From: Streptomyces sp. NBC_01232
GTDB lineage: Bacteria; Actinomycetota; Actinomycetes; Streptomycetales; Streptomycetaceae
Reading direction: 5' to 3'
DNA length: 64,000 bases
Assembly: GCF_035989885.1 (NCBI RefSeq)
Contig: NZ_CP108518.1
Location: 6,067,001-6,131,000 of the forward strand
Shown here in pieces: positions 1-8,371 of this stretch. Made by a program: the position numbers and the translations under genes. Numbering within the stretch: position 1 is the first letter of the stretch; the number at the start of each line of letters is the position of its first letter. The notes under the pieces are model-generated. The model ran no database searches and was not told where the DNA came from. It saw nothing but the letters and a program-made list of their open reading frames with translations.

Positions 1-231
1 CTGCGGCTCCTCCTCGACGCCGTCACCCCCCGCTCCCTGCGCTTCTTCGGCGCGGACCTCACCGGCATCCGGCTGTGCGCGCAGGACCTCGACTGGTCCC
101 ACGGCGAGGGAACCCCGGTGCACGCGGACGCCCAGGACCTGCTGCTCGTCCTCTTCGGGCGCCGCCTTCCCGAGGATCGGCTGAACGGGGGACCGGAGGG
201 CCACCGGGTACCGCCTACCCTTATTGCATGA
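1..231 (+). CDS. C-terminal fragment of a mycothiol-dependent maleylpyruvate isomerase-like protein (5' end outside window)
   Basis: Frame 1 is open from the first base to a TGA at 229-231, giving 76 residues. The segment resembles the C-terminal domain of the actinobacterial maleylpyruvate isomerase/DinB-like family: a strand ending in LDWSHGEG, then an Ala/Asp helix with LLLVLFGR and a closing LNGG-type turn. These enzymes or their relatives use mycothiol as thiol cofactor in the cytoplasm; the substrate cannot be inferred from this tail. Its stop codon overlaps the miaB ATG as ATGA, which suggests translational coupling. The family call rests on a short piece and is moderate. Confidence 0.6.
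   Translation: MRLLLDAVTPRSLRFFGADLTGIRLCAQDLDWSHGEGTPVHADAQDLLLVLFGRRLPEDRLNGGPEGHRVPPTLIA
216..221 (+). promoter_or_regulatory. -10 element TACCCT, possible leaderless promoter of miaB
   Basis: TACCCT ends 6 nt before the miaB ATG at 228, so transcription would begin at or next to the A of the ATG. The element lies inside the last codons of the upstream gene. It is one of a set of similarly spaced TANNNT boxes in this window. No clear -35 was identified. Confidence 0.45.
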
Positions 232-1751
232 CCAGCAGCGACCGGAGCCAGGCAGTGGACGTGAAGCGAAGCTACGAGGTGCGCACCTACGGGTGCCAGA
301 TGAACGTGCACGACTCGGAGCGGCTCTCCGGTCTGCTGGAGGACGCCGGCTACGTCCGGGCGCCCGAGGGCGCCGACGGCGACGCCGACGTCGTGGTCTT
401 CAACACCTGCGCGGTCCGCGAGAACGCCGACAACAAGCTCTACGGCAACCTCGGCCGGCTGGCCCCGATGAAGACGAAGCGCCCCGGCATGCAGATCGCC
501 GTCGGCGGCTGCCTCGCGCAGAAGGACCGCGACACGATCGTCAAGCGGGCCCCCTGGGTCGACGTCGTCTTCGGTACGCACAACATCGGCAAGCTCCCCG
601 TGCTGCTGGAGCGCGCCCGCATCCAGGAAGAGGCGCAGGTCGAGATCGCCGAGTCGCTGGAGGCGTTCCCCTCCACGCTCCCGACCCGCCGCGAGTCCGC
701 GTACGCCGCCTGGGTCTCGATCTCCGTCGGCTGCAACAACACCTGCACCTTCTGCATCGTCCCCGCGCTGCGCGGCAAGGAGGAGGACCGCCGGCCCGGC
801 GACATCCTCGCCGAGGTGGCGGCCCTGGTCGCCGAGGGCGTCTCCGAGATCACCCTGCTCGGCCAGAACGTGAACGCGTACGGCTCGGACCTGGGCGACC
901 GCGAGGCCTTCAGCAAGCTGCTGCGCGCCTGCGGCCAGATCGAGGGCCTGGAGCGGGTCCGCTTCACCTCCCCGCATCCGCGCGACTTCACCGACGACGT
1001 GATCGCGGCGATGGCCGAGACCCCGAACGTCATGCCGCAGCTGCACATGCCGATGCAGTCCGGCTCGGACCCCATCCTCAAGGCGATGCGCCGCTCGTAC
1101 CGCCAGGAGCGCTTCCTCGGCATCATCGAGAAGGTCCGCGCCGCCATCCCGCACGCCGCGATCTCCACCGACATCATCGTGGGCTTCCCCGGTGAGACGG
1201 AGGAGGACTTCCAGCAGACGATGCACGCGGTGCGCGAGGCCCGTTTCGCGAACGCGTTCACCTTCCAGTACTCCAAGCGCCCCGGCACCCCCGCCGCCGA
1301 CATGGACGGGCAGATCCCCAAGGAGGTCGTGCAGGAGCGGTACATGCGCCTGGTCGCCCTGCAGGAGGAGATCTCCTGGGACGAGAACAAGAAGCAGGTC
1401 GGCCGGACCCTGGAGGTCATGGTCGCCGAGGGGGAGGGCCGCAAGGACGGCGCCACGCACCGCCTCTCCGGCCGCGCGCCCGACAACCGGCTGGTCCACT
1501 TCACGAAGCCGGAGGCGGAGGTCCGCCCGGGTGACGTGGTCACCGTGGACATCACCTACGCGGCCCCGCACCACCTGCTGGCCGAGGGCCCGACGCTGAC
1601 CGTGCGCCGCACCCGCGCGGGCGACGCCTGGGAGAAGCGCAACGCGGCCCCGGCCCAGCCGGCGGGCGTCATGCTCGGCATCCCGACACTGGGCGTCCCG
1701 GCGCCCCTGCCGACCGTGACCGCAGGCTGCTCGGTGCCCGCCTCCTCCTGA
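228..1751 (+). CDS. miaB: tRNA-2-methylthio-N6-dimethylallyladenosine synthase MiaB
   Basis: 507-residue radical-SAM methylthiotransferase that adds the 2-methylthio group to N6-isopentenyl-A37 of tRNAs, acting after MiaA. The N-terminal MTTase domain carries the three auxiliary-cluster cysteines C23 (YGCQMN), C61 (NTCAVRE) and C95 (GGCLAQ). The radical-SAM motif is C169-x3-C173-x2-C176 (GCNNTCTFC). A TRAM RNA-binding domain follows near residues 385-450. The frame is open further upstream, but ATG 228 is preferred because it begins a short family-typical N-terminus, overlaps the preceding stop (ATGA) and has a TACCCT box 6 nt upstream. The C-terminus has an extra Ala/Pro-rich tail of about 45 residues that is probably disordered. 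miaA lies about 1.6 kb downstream. Confidence 0.95.
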   Translation: MTSSDRSQAVDVKRSYEVRTYGCQMNVHDSERLSGLLEDAGYVRAPEGADGDADVVVFNTCAVRENADNKLYGNLGRLAPMKTKRPGMQIAVGGCLAQKDRDTIVKRAPWVDVVFGTHNIGKLPVLLERARIQEEAQVEIAESLEAFPSTLPTRRESAYAAWVSISVGCNNTCTFCIVPALRGKEEDRRPGDILAEVAALVAEGVSEITLLGQNVNAYGSDLGDREAFSKLLRACGQIEGLERVRFTSPHPRDFTDDVIAAMAETPNVMPQLHMPMQSGSDPILKAMRRSYRQERFLGIIEKVRAAIPHAAISTDIIVGFPGETEEDFQQTMHAVREARFANAFTFQYSKRPGTPAADMDGQIPKEVVQERYMRLVALQEEISWDENKKQVGRTLEVMVAEGEGRKDGATHRLSGRAPDNRLVHFTKPEAEVRPGDVVTVDITYAAPHHLLAEGPTLTVRRTRAGDAWEKRNAAPAQPAGVMLGIPTLGVPAPLPTVTAGCSVPASS

Positions 1752-1871
1752 GGCGCCTGCTGCCCGCCCGGCCCGCGCCCTGCCCGGTCCGCCCGGTCCG
1801 ACCGCCTGCCGTCCGCCGACCGGGCCGCGGGCGCGCGCCGACGTGCGTCCCGCCCCTCGTGCGCGTCCGGC

Positions 1872-1877
1872 TAGGCT
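1872..1877 (+). promoter_or_regulatory. -10 element TAGGCT, leaderless promoter
   Basis: TAGGCT is followed by 7 nt and then the ATG at 1885. No Shine-Dalgarno sequence fits in the gap, so a leaderless transcript is the simplest reading. The element also supports the choice of start codon. Confidence 0.5.
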
Positions 1878-1884
1878 GCGGATC

Positions 1885-2592
1885 ATGCTCGTAGCCGCCG
1901 CCGTCTGTCCCGCCCCGCCGCTGCTCGTACCGGAGGTCGCCGCGGGGGCCGCCGCCGAACTCGGCGACGCCCGCACCGCCTGCTCCGACGCGCTGGCGGT
2001 GCTCGCCGCGTCCCGGCCCGACCTGCTGGTCGTGGTCGGGGCGGCCGGCCACGACCATCGCGGGGCCTACCCGCAGGGTGCCCGCGGCAGCTTCCGCGGA
2101 TTCGGCGTCGCGAGCGACGTACAGCTGGGGGAGGGCGAGGAGGGACCGCGCCTGCTGCCCCCCTCGCTCGCCGTCGGCGCCTGGCTGCTCGGACACGCGC
2201 GCTGGGGCGCCGCCCCGGTCGAGGGGCTCGGGGTCGAGGAGCCCCTGGATACCGCGCGCTGCCTGGAAACCGGCCGGGAACTGGGCGCGCGCCACGACCG
2301 GGTCGCGCTGCTCGTGATGGGTGACGGCAGCGCCCGGCGGACCCTCAAGGCCCCCGGCTACCTCGACGAGCGGGCCGCCGCCTTCGACGAGGCCGCGGCC
2401 CGCGCGCTGGGCGCCGCCGACGTGGCCGCGCTCACCGCCATCGACGCCGGTCTCGCGGCCGAGCTCCAGGCCGCCGGACGGGCCCCCTGGCAGGTGCTGG
2501 CCGGCGCCGCGGAGGGCGCCGAGCTGGAAGGCCGCCTGCTGTACGAGGACGCGCCGTACGGCGTGGGGTACTTCGTGGCCACCTGGTCGTAG
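1885..2592 (+). CDS. Class III extradiol dioxygenase subunit B-like protein
   Basis: 235-residue protein beginning MLVAAAVCPAPPLLVPEV. The early CPxPPLLVPEV segment and the later VVVGAAGHDH and LLVMGDGSARR segments match what I recall of the LigB-like class III extradiol dioxygenase family found in actinobacteria. Canonical members open catechol-type rings using Fe(II). The metal ligands cannot be assigned confidently here, so a ring-cleaving activity is unproven. It is a single gene ahead of a strong bidirectional hairpin and converges on the small antitoxin-like gene. The start is set by a TAGGCT box 7 nt upstream. Confidence 0.7.
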   Translation: MLVAAAVCPAPPLLVPEVAAGAAAELGDARTACSDALAVLAASRPDLLVVVGAAGHDHRGAYPQGARGSFRGFGVASDVQLGEGEEGPRLLPPSLAVGAWLLGHARWGAAPVEGLGVEEPLDTARCLETGRELGARHDRVALLVMGDGSARRTLKAPGYLDERAAAFDEAAARALGAADVAALTAIDAGLAAELQAAGRAPWQVLAGAAEGAELEGRLLYEDAPYGVGYFVATWS

Positions 2593-2628
2593 GCGCCGCG
2601 TACGGGCCGAGAGGCCCATGGAACGCCG

Positions 2629-2668
2629 AAGGGGCGCGGGACCGGCATCAGCTGGTCCCGCGCCCCTT
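2629..2668. terminator. Bidirectional hairpin terminator
   Basis: Perfect 15-bp inverted repeat: 2629-2643 pairs with 2654-2668 across a 10-nt loop, with A/T ends. It sits between two convergent genes and can serve both. Confidence 0.85.
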
Positions 2669-2680
2669 TCCGGGACCGCG

Positions 2681-2926
2681 TCAGGAGGCGGCCGGCGGCG
2701 TCGGCCCGCCGGGAGCGTCCTTGTGCGCGATCTTCCCCAGGGCGTCCTTCGCCTTGCCCGTCCCGCTCGTGATCTGGCCGCTGTACTTGCCCTTGGTCTT
2801 GGAGTCCACGGCCTTGGCCACCTTGTCGAGACTCTCGCCGATCCTGCCCTCGTGCTGCTGGGCGAGGTCGCCGACCTTGTCCTTCGCCGGACCGAGCTTG
2901 GCCTTCAGATTGTCCAGCAGGCCCAT
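2681..2926 (-). CDS. MT0933/Rv0909-like antitoxin family protein
   Basis: 81-residue, strongly charged protein (MGLLDNLKAKLGPAKDKVGDL..) with Lys/Asp-rich amphipathic helix and a GKIAHKDAPGG-type tail. This resembles the actinobacterial MT0933-like antitoxin family. In mycobacteria such proteins can pair with a toxin gene, but no toxin-like partner is seen beside this one. The neighbouring small gene is unlike known toxins. A GGAAGGTGACCC ribosome-binding region precedes the ATG. It is probably co-transcribed with the 69-residue gene, 23 nt apart. Streptomyces often carry isolated members of this family, so a stand-alone role is possible. Confidence 0.7.
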   Translation of the reverse strand: MGLLDNLKAKLGPAKDKVGDLAQQHEGRIGESLDKVAKAVDSKTKGKYSGQITSGTGKAKDALGKIAHKDAPGGPTPPAAS

Positions 2927-2949
2927 GGGTCACCTTCCGTTGGCGGTGG

Positions 2950-3159
2950 CTACGTGCGGGCGCCCTCACCGGTCTCGCTGTCCGCGGCCACCTCGGCCGA
3001 CTGCTGCTTCGGAATCTCCACGGCCTCCGCCGCCTGAGCCTCCGCGGCCGCAGGTCCGGCCTCGTCGGCCGCACCGGACTCCGCCGTCGGGTCCGTCGCC
3101 GCGACCTCCTCGGTCACGACCTCGTCCTTACGACGAAAAAACCGATCAAAAACGCCCAT
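2950..3159 (-). CDS. Small acidic Ala/Glu-rich hypothetical protein
   Basis: 69 residues: a short basic-hydrophobic head (MGVFDRFFRRK) followed by a low-complexity Ala/Glu/Asp tail that is probably disordered. I do not recognise a family. An AGGAG ribosome-binding site lies 5 nt before the ATG. It is the first gene of a two-gene minus-strand unit with the antitoxin-like gene. A 10-bp perfect palindrome GTAACGTTAC at 3170-3179 lies just upstream and could be a promoter or operator element. Confidence 0.7.
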   Translation of the reverse strand: MGVFDRFFRRKDEVVTEEVAATDPTAESGAADEAGPAAAEAQAAEAVEIPKQQSAEVAADSETGEGART

Positions 3160-3344
3160 GTCTGCTCCTGTAACGTTACTCGTGTGAGTGAAGTTCCGCC
3201 TTGACCGGACCGGCCTCCGCCGGGCGTACGCCGGGCGTATGCGCGGCCGGAACCTCGCCAGGGCAACGACCTCACCCCCACCCCGTCACGTCACTCGATC
3301 GGGTACATGCTCCTGTCTTGACCAGGGGCTGCGAGACTGGGGCG

Positions 3345-4283
3345 GTGAGGAAAGCAGCCCCCGCCCCGCGGGTCATCGCCGTCGTCGGTCCCACCGCGGC
3401 GGGAAAGTCCGACCTGGGCGTCGCCCTGGCCCGCCATTTCGACGGCGAAGTCGTCAACGCCGACTCCATGCAGCTCTACCGGGGGATGGACATCGGCACC
3501 GCCAAACTGACGACCGAGGAACGCGGTGGCGTCCCGCACCACCTCCTCGACATCTGGGACGTCACCGACACCGCCAACGTCGCCGACTACCAGCGACTGG
3601 CCCGCCTGGAGATCGACAGGCTGCTCGCCGAGGGCCGCACCCCCGTCCTCGTCGGCGGATCCGGCCTGTACGTCCGGGGCGCCCTGGACGTCATGGAATT
3701 CCCCGGGACCGATCCCGAGGTCCGCGCCCGGCTGGAGGCGGAGCTCGCACTGCGCGGCCCCGGCGCCCTGCACGCCCGCCTCGCCGCCGCCGACCCGGCC
3801 GCCGCCCAGGCCATCCTGCCCAGCAACGGCCGCCGCATCGTCCGCGCGCTGGAGGTCATCGAGATCACCGGCCGCCCCTTCACCGCCAACCTTCCCGGCC
3901 ACGAGTCCGTCTACGACACCGTGCAGATCGGCGTCGACGTGGCCCGGCCGGAGCTCGACGAGCGGATCGCACTGCGCGTGGACCGGATGTGGGAGGCCGG
4001 GCTGGTGGACGAGGTCCGCACCCTGGAGGCCCGCGGCCTGCGCGACGGAATCACCGCCTCCAGGGCGCTCGGCTACCAGCAGGTGCTGGCCGCGCTGGCC
4101 GGCGACTGCACCGAGGACGAGGCCCGGGCCGAGACCGTCCGCGCCACCAAGCGGTTCGCGCGCCGCCAGGACTCCTGGTTCCGCCGCGACCCGCGCGTGC
4201 ACTGGCTCAGCGGGGCCGCCGCCGACCGGGGGGAACTCCCCGGGCTCGCGCTGTCGTTGGTCGAACGAGCGGTCACAGCCTGA
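3345..4283 (+). CDS. miaA: tRNA dimethylallyltransferase MiaA
   Basis: 312-residue enzyme transferring the dimethylallyl group of DMAPP to N6 of A37 in tRNAs that read UNN codons; it supplies the substrate of MiaB. The P-loop GPTAAGKS occupies residues 15-22, followed by the DSMQLYRGMDIGTAK substrate-binding region and the later GSGLYVR and ASRALGYQQ segments typical of MiaA. GTG 3345 gives a family-typical length; the frame is open further upstream, but that extension lacks conserved sequence. A GAGACT hexamer 6 nt before the GTG could be a weak leaderless -10. The stop codon overlaps the 10-bp palindrome ATCACGTGAT at 4283-4292. Confidence 0.93.
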   Translation: MRKAAPAPRVIAVVGPTAAGKSDLGVALARHFDGEVVNADSMQLYRGMDIGTAKLTTEERGGVPHHLLDIWDVTDTANVADYQRLARLEIDRLLAEGRTPVLVGGSGLYVRGALDVMEFPGTDPEVRARLEAELALRGPGALHARLAAADPAAAQAILPSNGRRIVRALEVIEITGRPFTANLPGHESVYDTVQIGVDVARPELDERIALRVDRMWEAGLVDEVRTLEARGLRDGITASRALGYQQVLAALAGDCTEDEARAETVRATKRFARRQDSWFRRDPRVHWLSGAAADRGELPGLALSLVERAVTA

Positions 4284-4415
4284 TCACGTGATTGCATCGG
4301 GACGCCTCACGCGCCAGTAGTGGGGCCGGGGGCGTGCCATCATCAAACTCGAGCGGGTGCGATCACCTGCGATGAACGGCGGCAAACCGAGTCCGAGTGG
4401 GGAGGGCGCGTGGCG

Positions 4416-4928
4416 ATGGAGGCCGGCCCTCGTGACACCGGGCGGGACGAAACCCGGAGGGAAGCGGACCCGATGCTTCTGGACGGGACGGACGGGCCCG
4501 CCGGGCTCGGGCTGCCCGCGGAGCCCGCGCGGCTGACCCCCGACGGCCCGGACACGCCGGACCCCGCCGAGGCGGAGGCCGCCGCCGGACCCGAGTTCGA
4601 GGTCGAACTGCGTCCGCAGCGCCGCCTGCGCCTGTGGCAGATCGCCCCGATCGCGATGCTCGCCGCCACTGGCTCGCTGATGTTCGCCTTCCCGCTCGCC
4701 TTCGAGTTCGGCGACGGCGGAGCAGTGGTGGCCATGCTCGGCTTCCTGATCAGCTGCTGCGCCGGAGGCTGGGGGATGATGGCCGCCCGACGGGTGGGCT
4801 ACACGTGGCCCGGTCTCCCGGCCCGGGGGAGCGGCCGCCGCCCGGACTGGCGCCTGGCCGCGCTGTACGCCGTGGTCGCACTGGCCGTCGTAAGTCTCGC
4901 CGTGTACCGGGTCGCCCGGCTCCGCTGA
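4416..4928 (+). CDS. Hypothetical membrane protein with three predicted transmembrane segments
   Basis: About 170 residues. The first 65-70 are acidic, Pro/Ala-rich and probably disordered. Three hydrophobic segments follow (LWQIAPIAMLAATGSLMF, the AVVAMLGFLISCCAGGWGMM region, and LAALYAVVALAVVSLAVY) with a short basic C-terminus. I do not recognise a named family. The start is uncertain: ATG 4416 lies 10 nt after GGAGG, GTG 4410 lies 4 nt after it, and ATG 4473 has its own GGAGGG 11 nt upstream. It sits between miaA and dapF, an arrangement I recall as conserved in Streptomyces. Confidence 0.75.
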   Translation: MEAGPRDTGRDETRREADPMLLDGTDGPAGLGLPAEPARLTPDGPDTPDPAEAEAAAGPEFEVELRPQRRLRLWQIAPIAMLAATGSLMFAFPLAFEFGDGGAVVAMLGFLISCCAGGWGMMAARRVGYTWPGLPARGSGRRPDWRLAALYAVVALAVVSLAVYRVARLR

Positions 4929-4969
4929 CCGCCCCTCGGACGGCTCGACCCCTCTGAGCAGGGGCTGGG

Positions 4970-4975
4970 TACCAT
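4970..4975 (+). promoter_or_regulatory. -10 element TACCAT, leaderless promoter of dapF
   Basis: TACCAT is followed by 6 nt and then GTG 4982. This favours GTG 4982 over the in-frame GTG at 4976, which directly abuts the box. Confidence 0.5.
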
Positions 4976-4981
4976 GTGCGG

Positions 4982-5857
4982 GTGACGCAGACCACCCTCT
5001 CCTTCCTCAAGGGCCACGGCACCGAGAACGACTTCGTGATCGTCCCGGACCCGGACAACGCCATCGAGCTGCCCGCGTCCGCCGTCGCGAAGCTGTGCGA
5101 CCGGCGGGCCGGCATCGGCGCCGACGGCGTCCTGCACGTGGTCCGGTCCGCCGCGCACCCGGAGGCCGCGCACCTGGCCGACGAGGCGGAGTGGTTCATG
5201 GACTACCGCAACAGCGACGGCTCCATCGCCGAGATGTGCGGAAACGGCGTGCGCGTCTTCGCCCGCTACCTCCAGTACGCCGGACACGTCGAGCCCGGTG
5301 ACCTCGCCGTCGCCACCCGGGGCGGCGTCAAGCGCGTGCACCTCGACAAGGGCGGCGACGTCACCGTCTCCATGGGCCGCGCCGAGCTGCCCGAGGGCGA
5401 GGTCACGGTCTCGGTCGGCGAGCGCTCCTGGCCCGCCCGCAACGTGAACATGGGCAACCCGCACGCCGTGGCCTTCGTGGACAGCCTCGACGACGCCGGA
5501 AACCTGTACACCGCCCCGCCGTTCAGCCCGGCGTCCGCCTATCCCACCGGCGTCAACGTCGAGTTCGTCGTCGACCGCGGCCCCCGGCACGTCGCCATGC
5601 GCGTCCACGAGCGCGGCTCCGGCGAGACCCGCTCCTGCGGCACCGGCGCCTGCGCCGTCGCCGTGGCCGCCATCCGCCGCGACGGCGCGGACCCGGCCGC
5701 CACCGGCGAACCGGTCTCGTACACCGTCGACCTCCCCGGCGGAACCCTGGTCATCACCGAACACCCCGACGGGCGGATCGACATGACCGGACCGGCCGTG
5801 ATCGTGGCCGCGGGAGAGTTCGACGGGGCCTGGCTCACCGAAACGGCTTTCGCGTGA
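4982..5857 (+). CDS. dapF: Diaminopimelate epimerase DapF
   Basis: 291-residue cofactor-independent epimerase converting LL- to meso-diaminopimelate for lysine and peptidoglycan synthesis. The two catalytic cysteines are C86 in EMCGNGVR and C219 in RSCGTGACA. The N-terminal FLKGHGTENDFVIV and the NMGNPHAV segment are typical. The first in-frame GTG (4976) adds only two residues; GTG 4982 is chosen because a TACCAT -10 box ends 6 nt upstream, implying a leaderless mRNA. Length is as expected for the family and nothing is missing. Confidence 0.95.
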   Translation: MTQTTLSFLKGHGTENDFVIVPDPDNAIELPASAVAKLCDRRAGIGADGVLHVVRSAAHPEAAHLADEAEWFMDYRNSDGSIAEMCGNGVRVFARYLQYAGHVEPGDLAVATRGGVKRVHLDKGGDVTVSMGRAELPEGEVTVSVGERSWPARNVNMGNPHAVAFVDSLDDAGNLYTAPPFSPASAYPTGVNVEFVVDRGPRHVAMRVHERGSGETRSCGTGACAVAVAAIRRDGADPAATGEPVSYTVDLPGGTLVITEHPDGRIDMTGPAVIVAAGEFDGAWLTETAFA

Positions 5858-5997
5858 AGCTTCCCTCTAATGGGTGATCCGTTTCACGCTGAGCGAGAGG
5901 TGGACTGCGCCACGTGGTGGGGTCGGTAACATCAGGCACCGGCCCTGAGGGCTCACCCCATGCCCGCCACCGCCGGTCGAAGCCGCCGGAGGTGCCC

Positions 5998-8079
5998 ATG
6001 AGTGCAGAGGCCACGAACCCCGAAGCACACCCCGAAGCGCGCCCTGAGCTCCGCAGACGTGGGCGGACCAGGCTCGATCTGCGCCGTCTCGGGCGTGCGG
6101 CCCTGCTCGGGCCGACGTCCAGGGACAGGCTCCCGGACGCCATCGGACACGTCGCCGAGGCGCATCGCGCCCACCATCCGGACGCTGATTTGTCCATTCT
6201 GCGCCGCGCGTACCTCCTCGCGGAGACCTCGCACCGCGGCCAGATGCGAAAAAGTGGTGAGCCGTACATCACACATCCACTCGCCGTCACCCTGATCCTC
6301 GCCGAACTCGGCGCCGAGACAACCACCTTGACGGCCTCTCTGCTCCACGACACCGTCGAGGACACCGACGTGACCCTCGACCAGGTCCGGGCGGAGTTCG
6401 GCGACGAGGTCTGTTTCATCGTCGACGGCGTCACCAAGGTGGAGAAGATCGACTACGGCGCCGCCGCCGAACCCGAGACCTTCCGCAAGATGCTCGTCGC
6501 CACCGGCAACGACGTCCGCGTCATGTCCATCAAACTCGCCGACCGGCTGCACAACATGCGCACCCTGGGCGTGATGCGCCCCGAGAAGCAGGCGCGCATC
6601 GCCAAGGTCACCCGCGACGTCCTCATCCCGCTGGCCGAGCGGCTGGGCGTCCAGGCCCTCAAGACCGAGCTGGAAGACCTCGTCTTCGCGATCCTGCACC
6701 CCGAGGAGTACGAGAGCACCCGCGCGCTCATCGCCGCCCACGCGGGCGAGAGCGACCCCCTGCCGGCCATCGCCGACTCCGTGCGCGGCGTGCTGCGCGA
6801 CGCCGGCATCGCCGCCGAAGTACAGGTACGGCCACGGCACTTCGTCTCCGTGCACCGCATCGCCCGCACCCGCGGCGAGCTGCGCGGCTCCGACTTCGGC
6901 CGCGTCCTCGTCCTCGTCGGCGAGAACGCCGACTGCTACGCCGTGCTCGGCGAACTCCACACCTGCTTCACCCCGGTCATCTCGGAGTTCAAGGACTTCA
7001 TCGCCACCCCGAAGTTCAACCTGTACCAGTCGCTGCACACCGCCGTCGCCACGCCCGAGGGCTACGTCGCCGAGGTCATCGTGCGGACCCGGCAGATGCA
7101 CCGCGTGGCCGAGGCCGGCGTGGTCGCCCTCGGCAATCCGTACGCCACCGCGACTCCCGACGCGGCCGCCGACCCGGACGAGGAGCGCGTGGACCCCACG
7201 CGGCCCGGCTGGCTGTCCCGGCTGCTCGACTGGCAGCAGTCCGCGCCCGACCCCGACACCTTCTGGACCGTGCTCCGGGCGGAGCTGGCCCAGGACCGGG
7301 AGATCACCGTGTTCCGGGCCGACGGGGGCACCCTGGGCCTGCCGGCCGGCGCGAGCTGTATCGACGCCGCCTACGCGCAGCACGGCGAGGCGGCCCACGG
7401 CTGTATCGGCGCCCGGGTCAACGGGCGCCTCACCTCCCTGTCCTCCCCGCTGTCCGACGGGGACACCCTTCAGCTGCTGCTCGCGCAGGACGCCTCCTCC
7501 GGACCCGCCGTCGAGTGGCTGGACCACGCGCGGACCCCCGCCGCCCGGATCGCCATCAGCAGCTGGCTCGAATCCCATCCCGACCGGGCCATGGCCACGA
7601 CCTCCGCCGCCCGGGCGCCGCTGTCGGTGGTCGGGGCCCGCGGCGGCGGGGGCAACGCGGTCGCGGATCTGCCGGACGCCACCGTGCGCCTGGCCGGGTG
7701 CTGCACCCCGGTGCCGCCCGACGCCGTCGCCGGCTTCCTGGTCCGCGGCGGGGCCGTCACCGTGCACCGCATCCACTGCGCCGCGGTGGCACAGATGCGC
7801 GCGGTCGGGCGCACCTCCGTGGCCGTGCACTGGCGGGCCACGGCGGACTGCCGGGTCACCCTGCTCGCTGAATCGTTCGGCCGCCCGCACCTGCTGGCCG
7901 ACCTGACCGAGGCCATCGCCCGTGAGGGGGTCGAGGTGGTCTCCGCGACCGTGGAGCCCCCGGTCGAGCAGCGGGTCCGGCACAGCTACACCCTGCAGCT
8001 GCCCGACGCGGCCGGGCTGCCGGCGCTGATGCGGGCGATGCGGGACGTGCCGGGCGTGTACGACGTCAGCCGGGTGTAG
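5998..8079 (+). CDS. rshA: RelA/SpoT family protein RshA, probable ppGpp hydrolase
   Basis: 693-residue second RelA/SpoT homologue. The HD hydrolase domain is intact: TSHRGQMRKSGEPYITHP (79-94), LLHDTVEDTDVT (115-126) and KLADRLHNMRT (179-189). The synthetase region (about 265-375) keeps the FKDFIATPK and YQSLHTAV segments but has diverged: the usual SIYxKM reads VSVHRIA, ExQIRT reads EVIVRT, and the following AAHW-type motif is absent. A TGS domain follows near 430-490. A region with paired CC and HRIHC, typical of the RIS/zinc-finger part, and a C-terminal ACT domain complete it. ATG 5998 is chosen for its CCGGAGG ribosome-binding site 6 nt upstream. Family role is in stringent response and antibiotic-stage physiology; I infer mainly hydrolysis, with synthesis uncertain. 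Confidence 0.9.
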   Translation: MSAEATNPEAHPEARPELRRRGRTRLDLRRLGRAALLGPTSRDRLPDAIGHVAEAHRAHHPDADLSILRRAYLLAETSHRGQMRKSGEPYITHPLAVTLILAELGAETTTLTASLLHDTVEDTDVTLDQVRAEFGDEVCFIVDGVTKVEKIDYGAAAEPETFRKMLVATGNDVRVMSIKLADRLHNMRTLGVMRPEKQARIAKVTRDVLIPLAERLGVQALKTELEDLVFAILHPEEYESTRALIAAHAGESDPLPAIADSVRGVLRDAGIAAEVQVRPRHFVSVHRIARTRGELRGSDFGRVLVLVGENADCYAVLGELHTCFTPVISEFKDFIATPKFNLYQSLHTAVATPEGYVAEVIVRTRQMHRVAEAGVVALGNPYATATPDAAADPDEERVDPTRPGWLSRLLDWQQSAPDPDTFWTVLRAELAQDREITVFRADGGTLGLPAGASCIDAAYAQHGEAAHGCIGARVNGRLTSLSSPLSDGDTLQLLLAQDASSGPAVEWLDHARTPAARIAISSWLESHPDRAMATTSAARAPLSVVGARGGGGNAVADLPDATVRLAGCCTPVPPDAVAGFLVRGGAVTVHRIHCAAVAQMRAVGRTSVAVHWRATADCRVTLLAESFGRPHLLADLTEAIAREGVEVVSATVEPPVEQRVRHSYTLQLPDAAGLPALMRAMRDVPGVYDVSRV

Positions 8080-8104
8080 CCGGGCCGGTCGGACTGCGGT
8101 CTGT

Positions 8105-8220
8105 CAGCCGGTCAGGCCAGTCGCTCGGACTGCCCGTCGGTGGGTCGGTCAGCCGGTCGCTCGGACTGCCCGTCGGTGGGTCGGTCAGCCGGTCGCTCGG
8201 ACTGCCGGCCGTGGGTCGGT
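8105..8220 (+). repeat. Tandem direct repeats of about 36 bp
   Basis: A 36-bp unit starting CAGCCGGTCGCTCGGACTGC occurs head to tail at 8150-8185 and, with a 1-nt deletion, at 8186-8220. A diverged first copy starts at 8105 with a 9-nt insertion, and a partial copy follows from 8221. There are no spacers. It occupies the intergenic gap between rshA and the M1 peptidase gene (8080-8371), in which I see no gene. Confidence 0.85.
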
Positions 8221-8371
8221 CAGCCGTCGGCCCGCAGCGGTCGCGACGCCGGCCCGGCGCGGTCGTGGCGTCAGCCCGGCGTAGGCCGGTACGGCTCCGG
8301 AAGGCCCCGTTCGGGTGGAACCGTCGCGCGTCGTACGCGGCCGCGTGGCGGGCGCTGGTAAGCGGTGGTGG

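Noticed and set aside
75..227. Upstream extension of miaB to codon 75
   Set aside because: The added 51 residues are low-complexity Arg/Pro/Gly and overlap the real C-terminal codons of the preceding gene in another frame.
8105..8220. Possible CRISPR array
   Set aside because: The repeats are directly adjacent with no spacers, and no cas genes are present.
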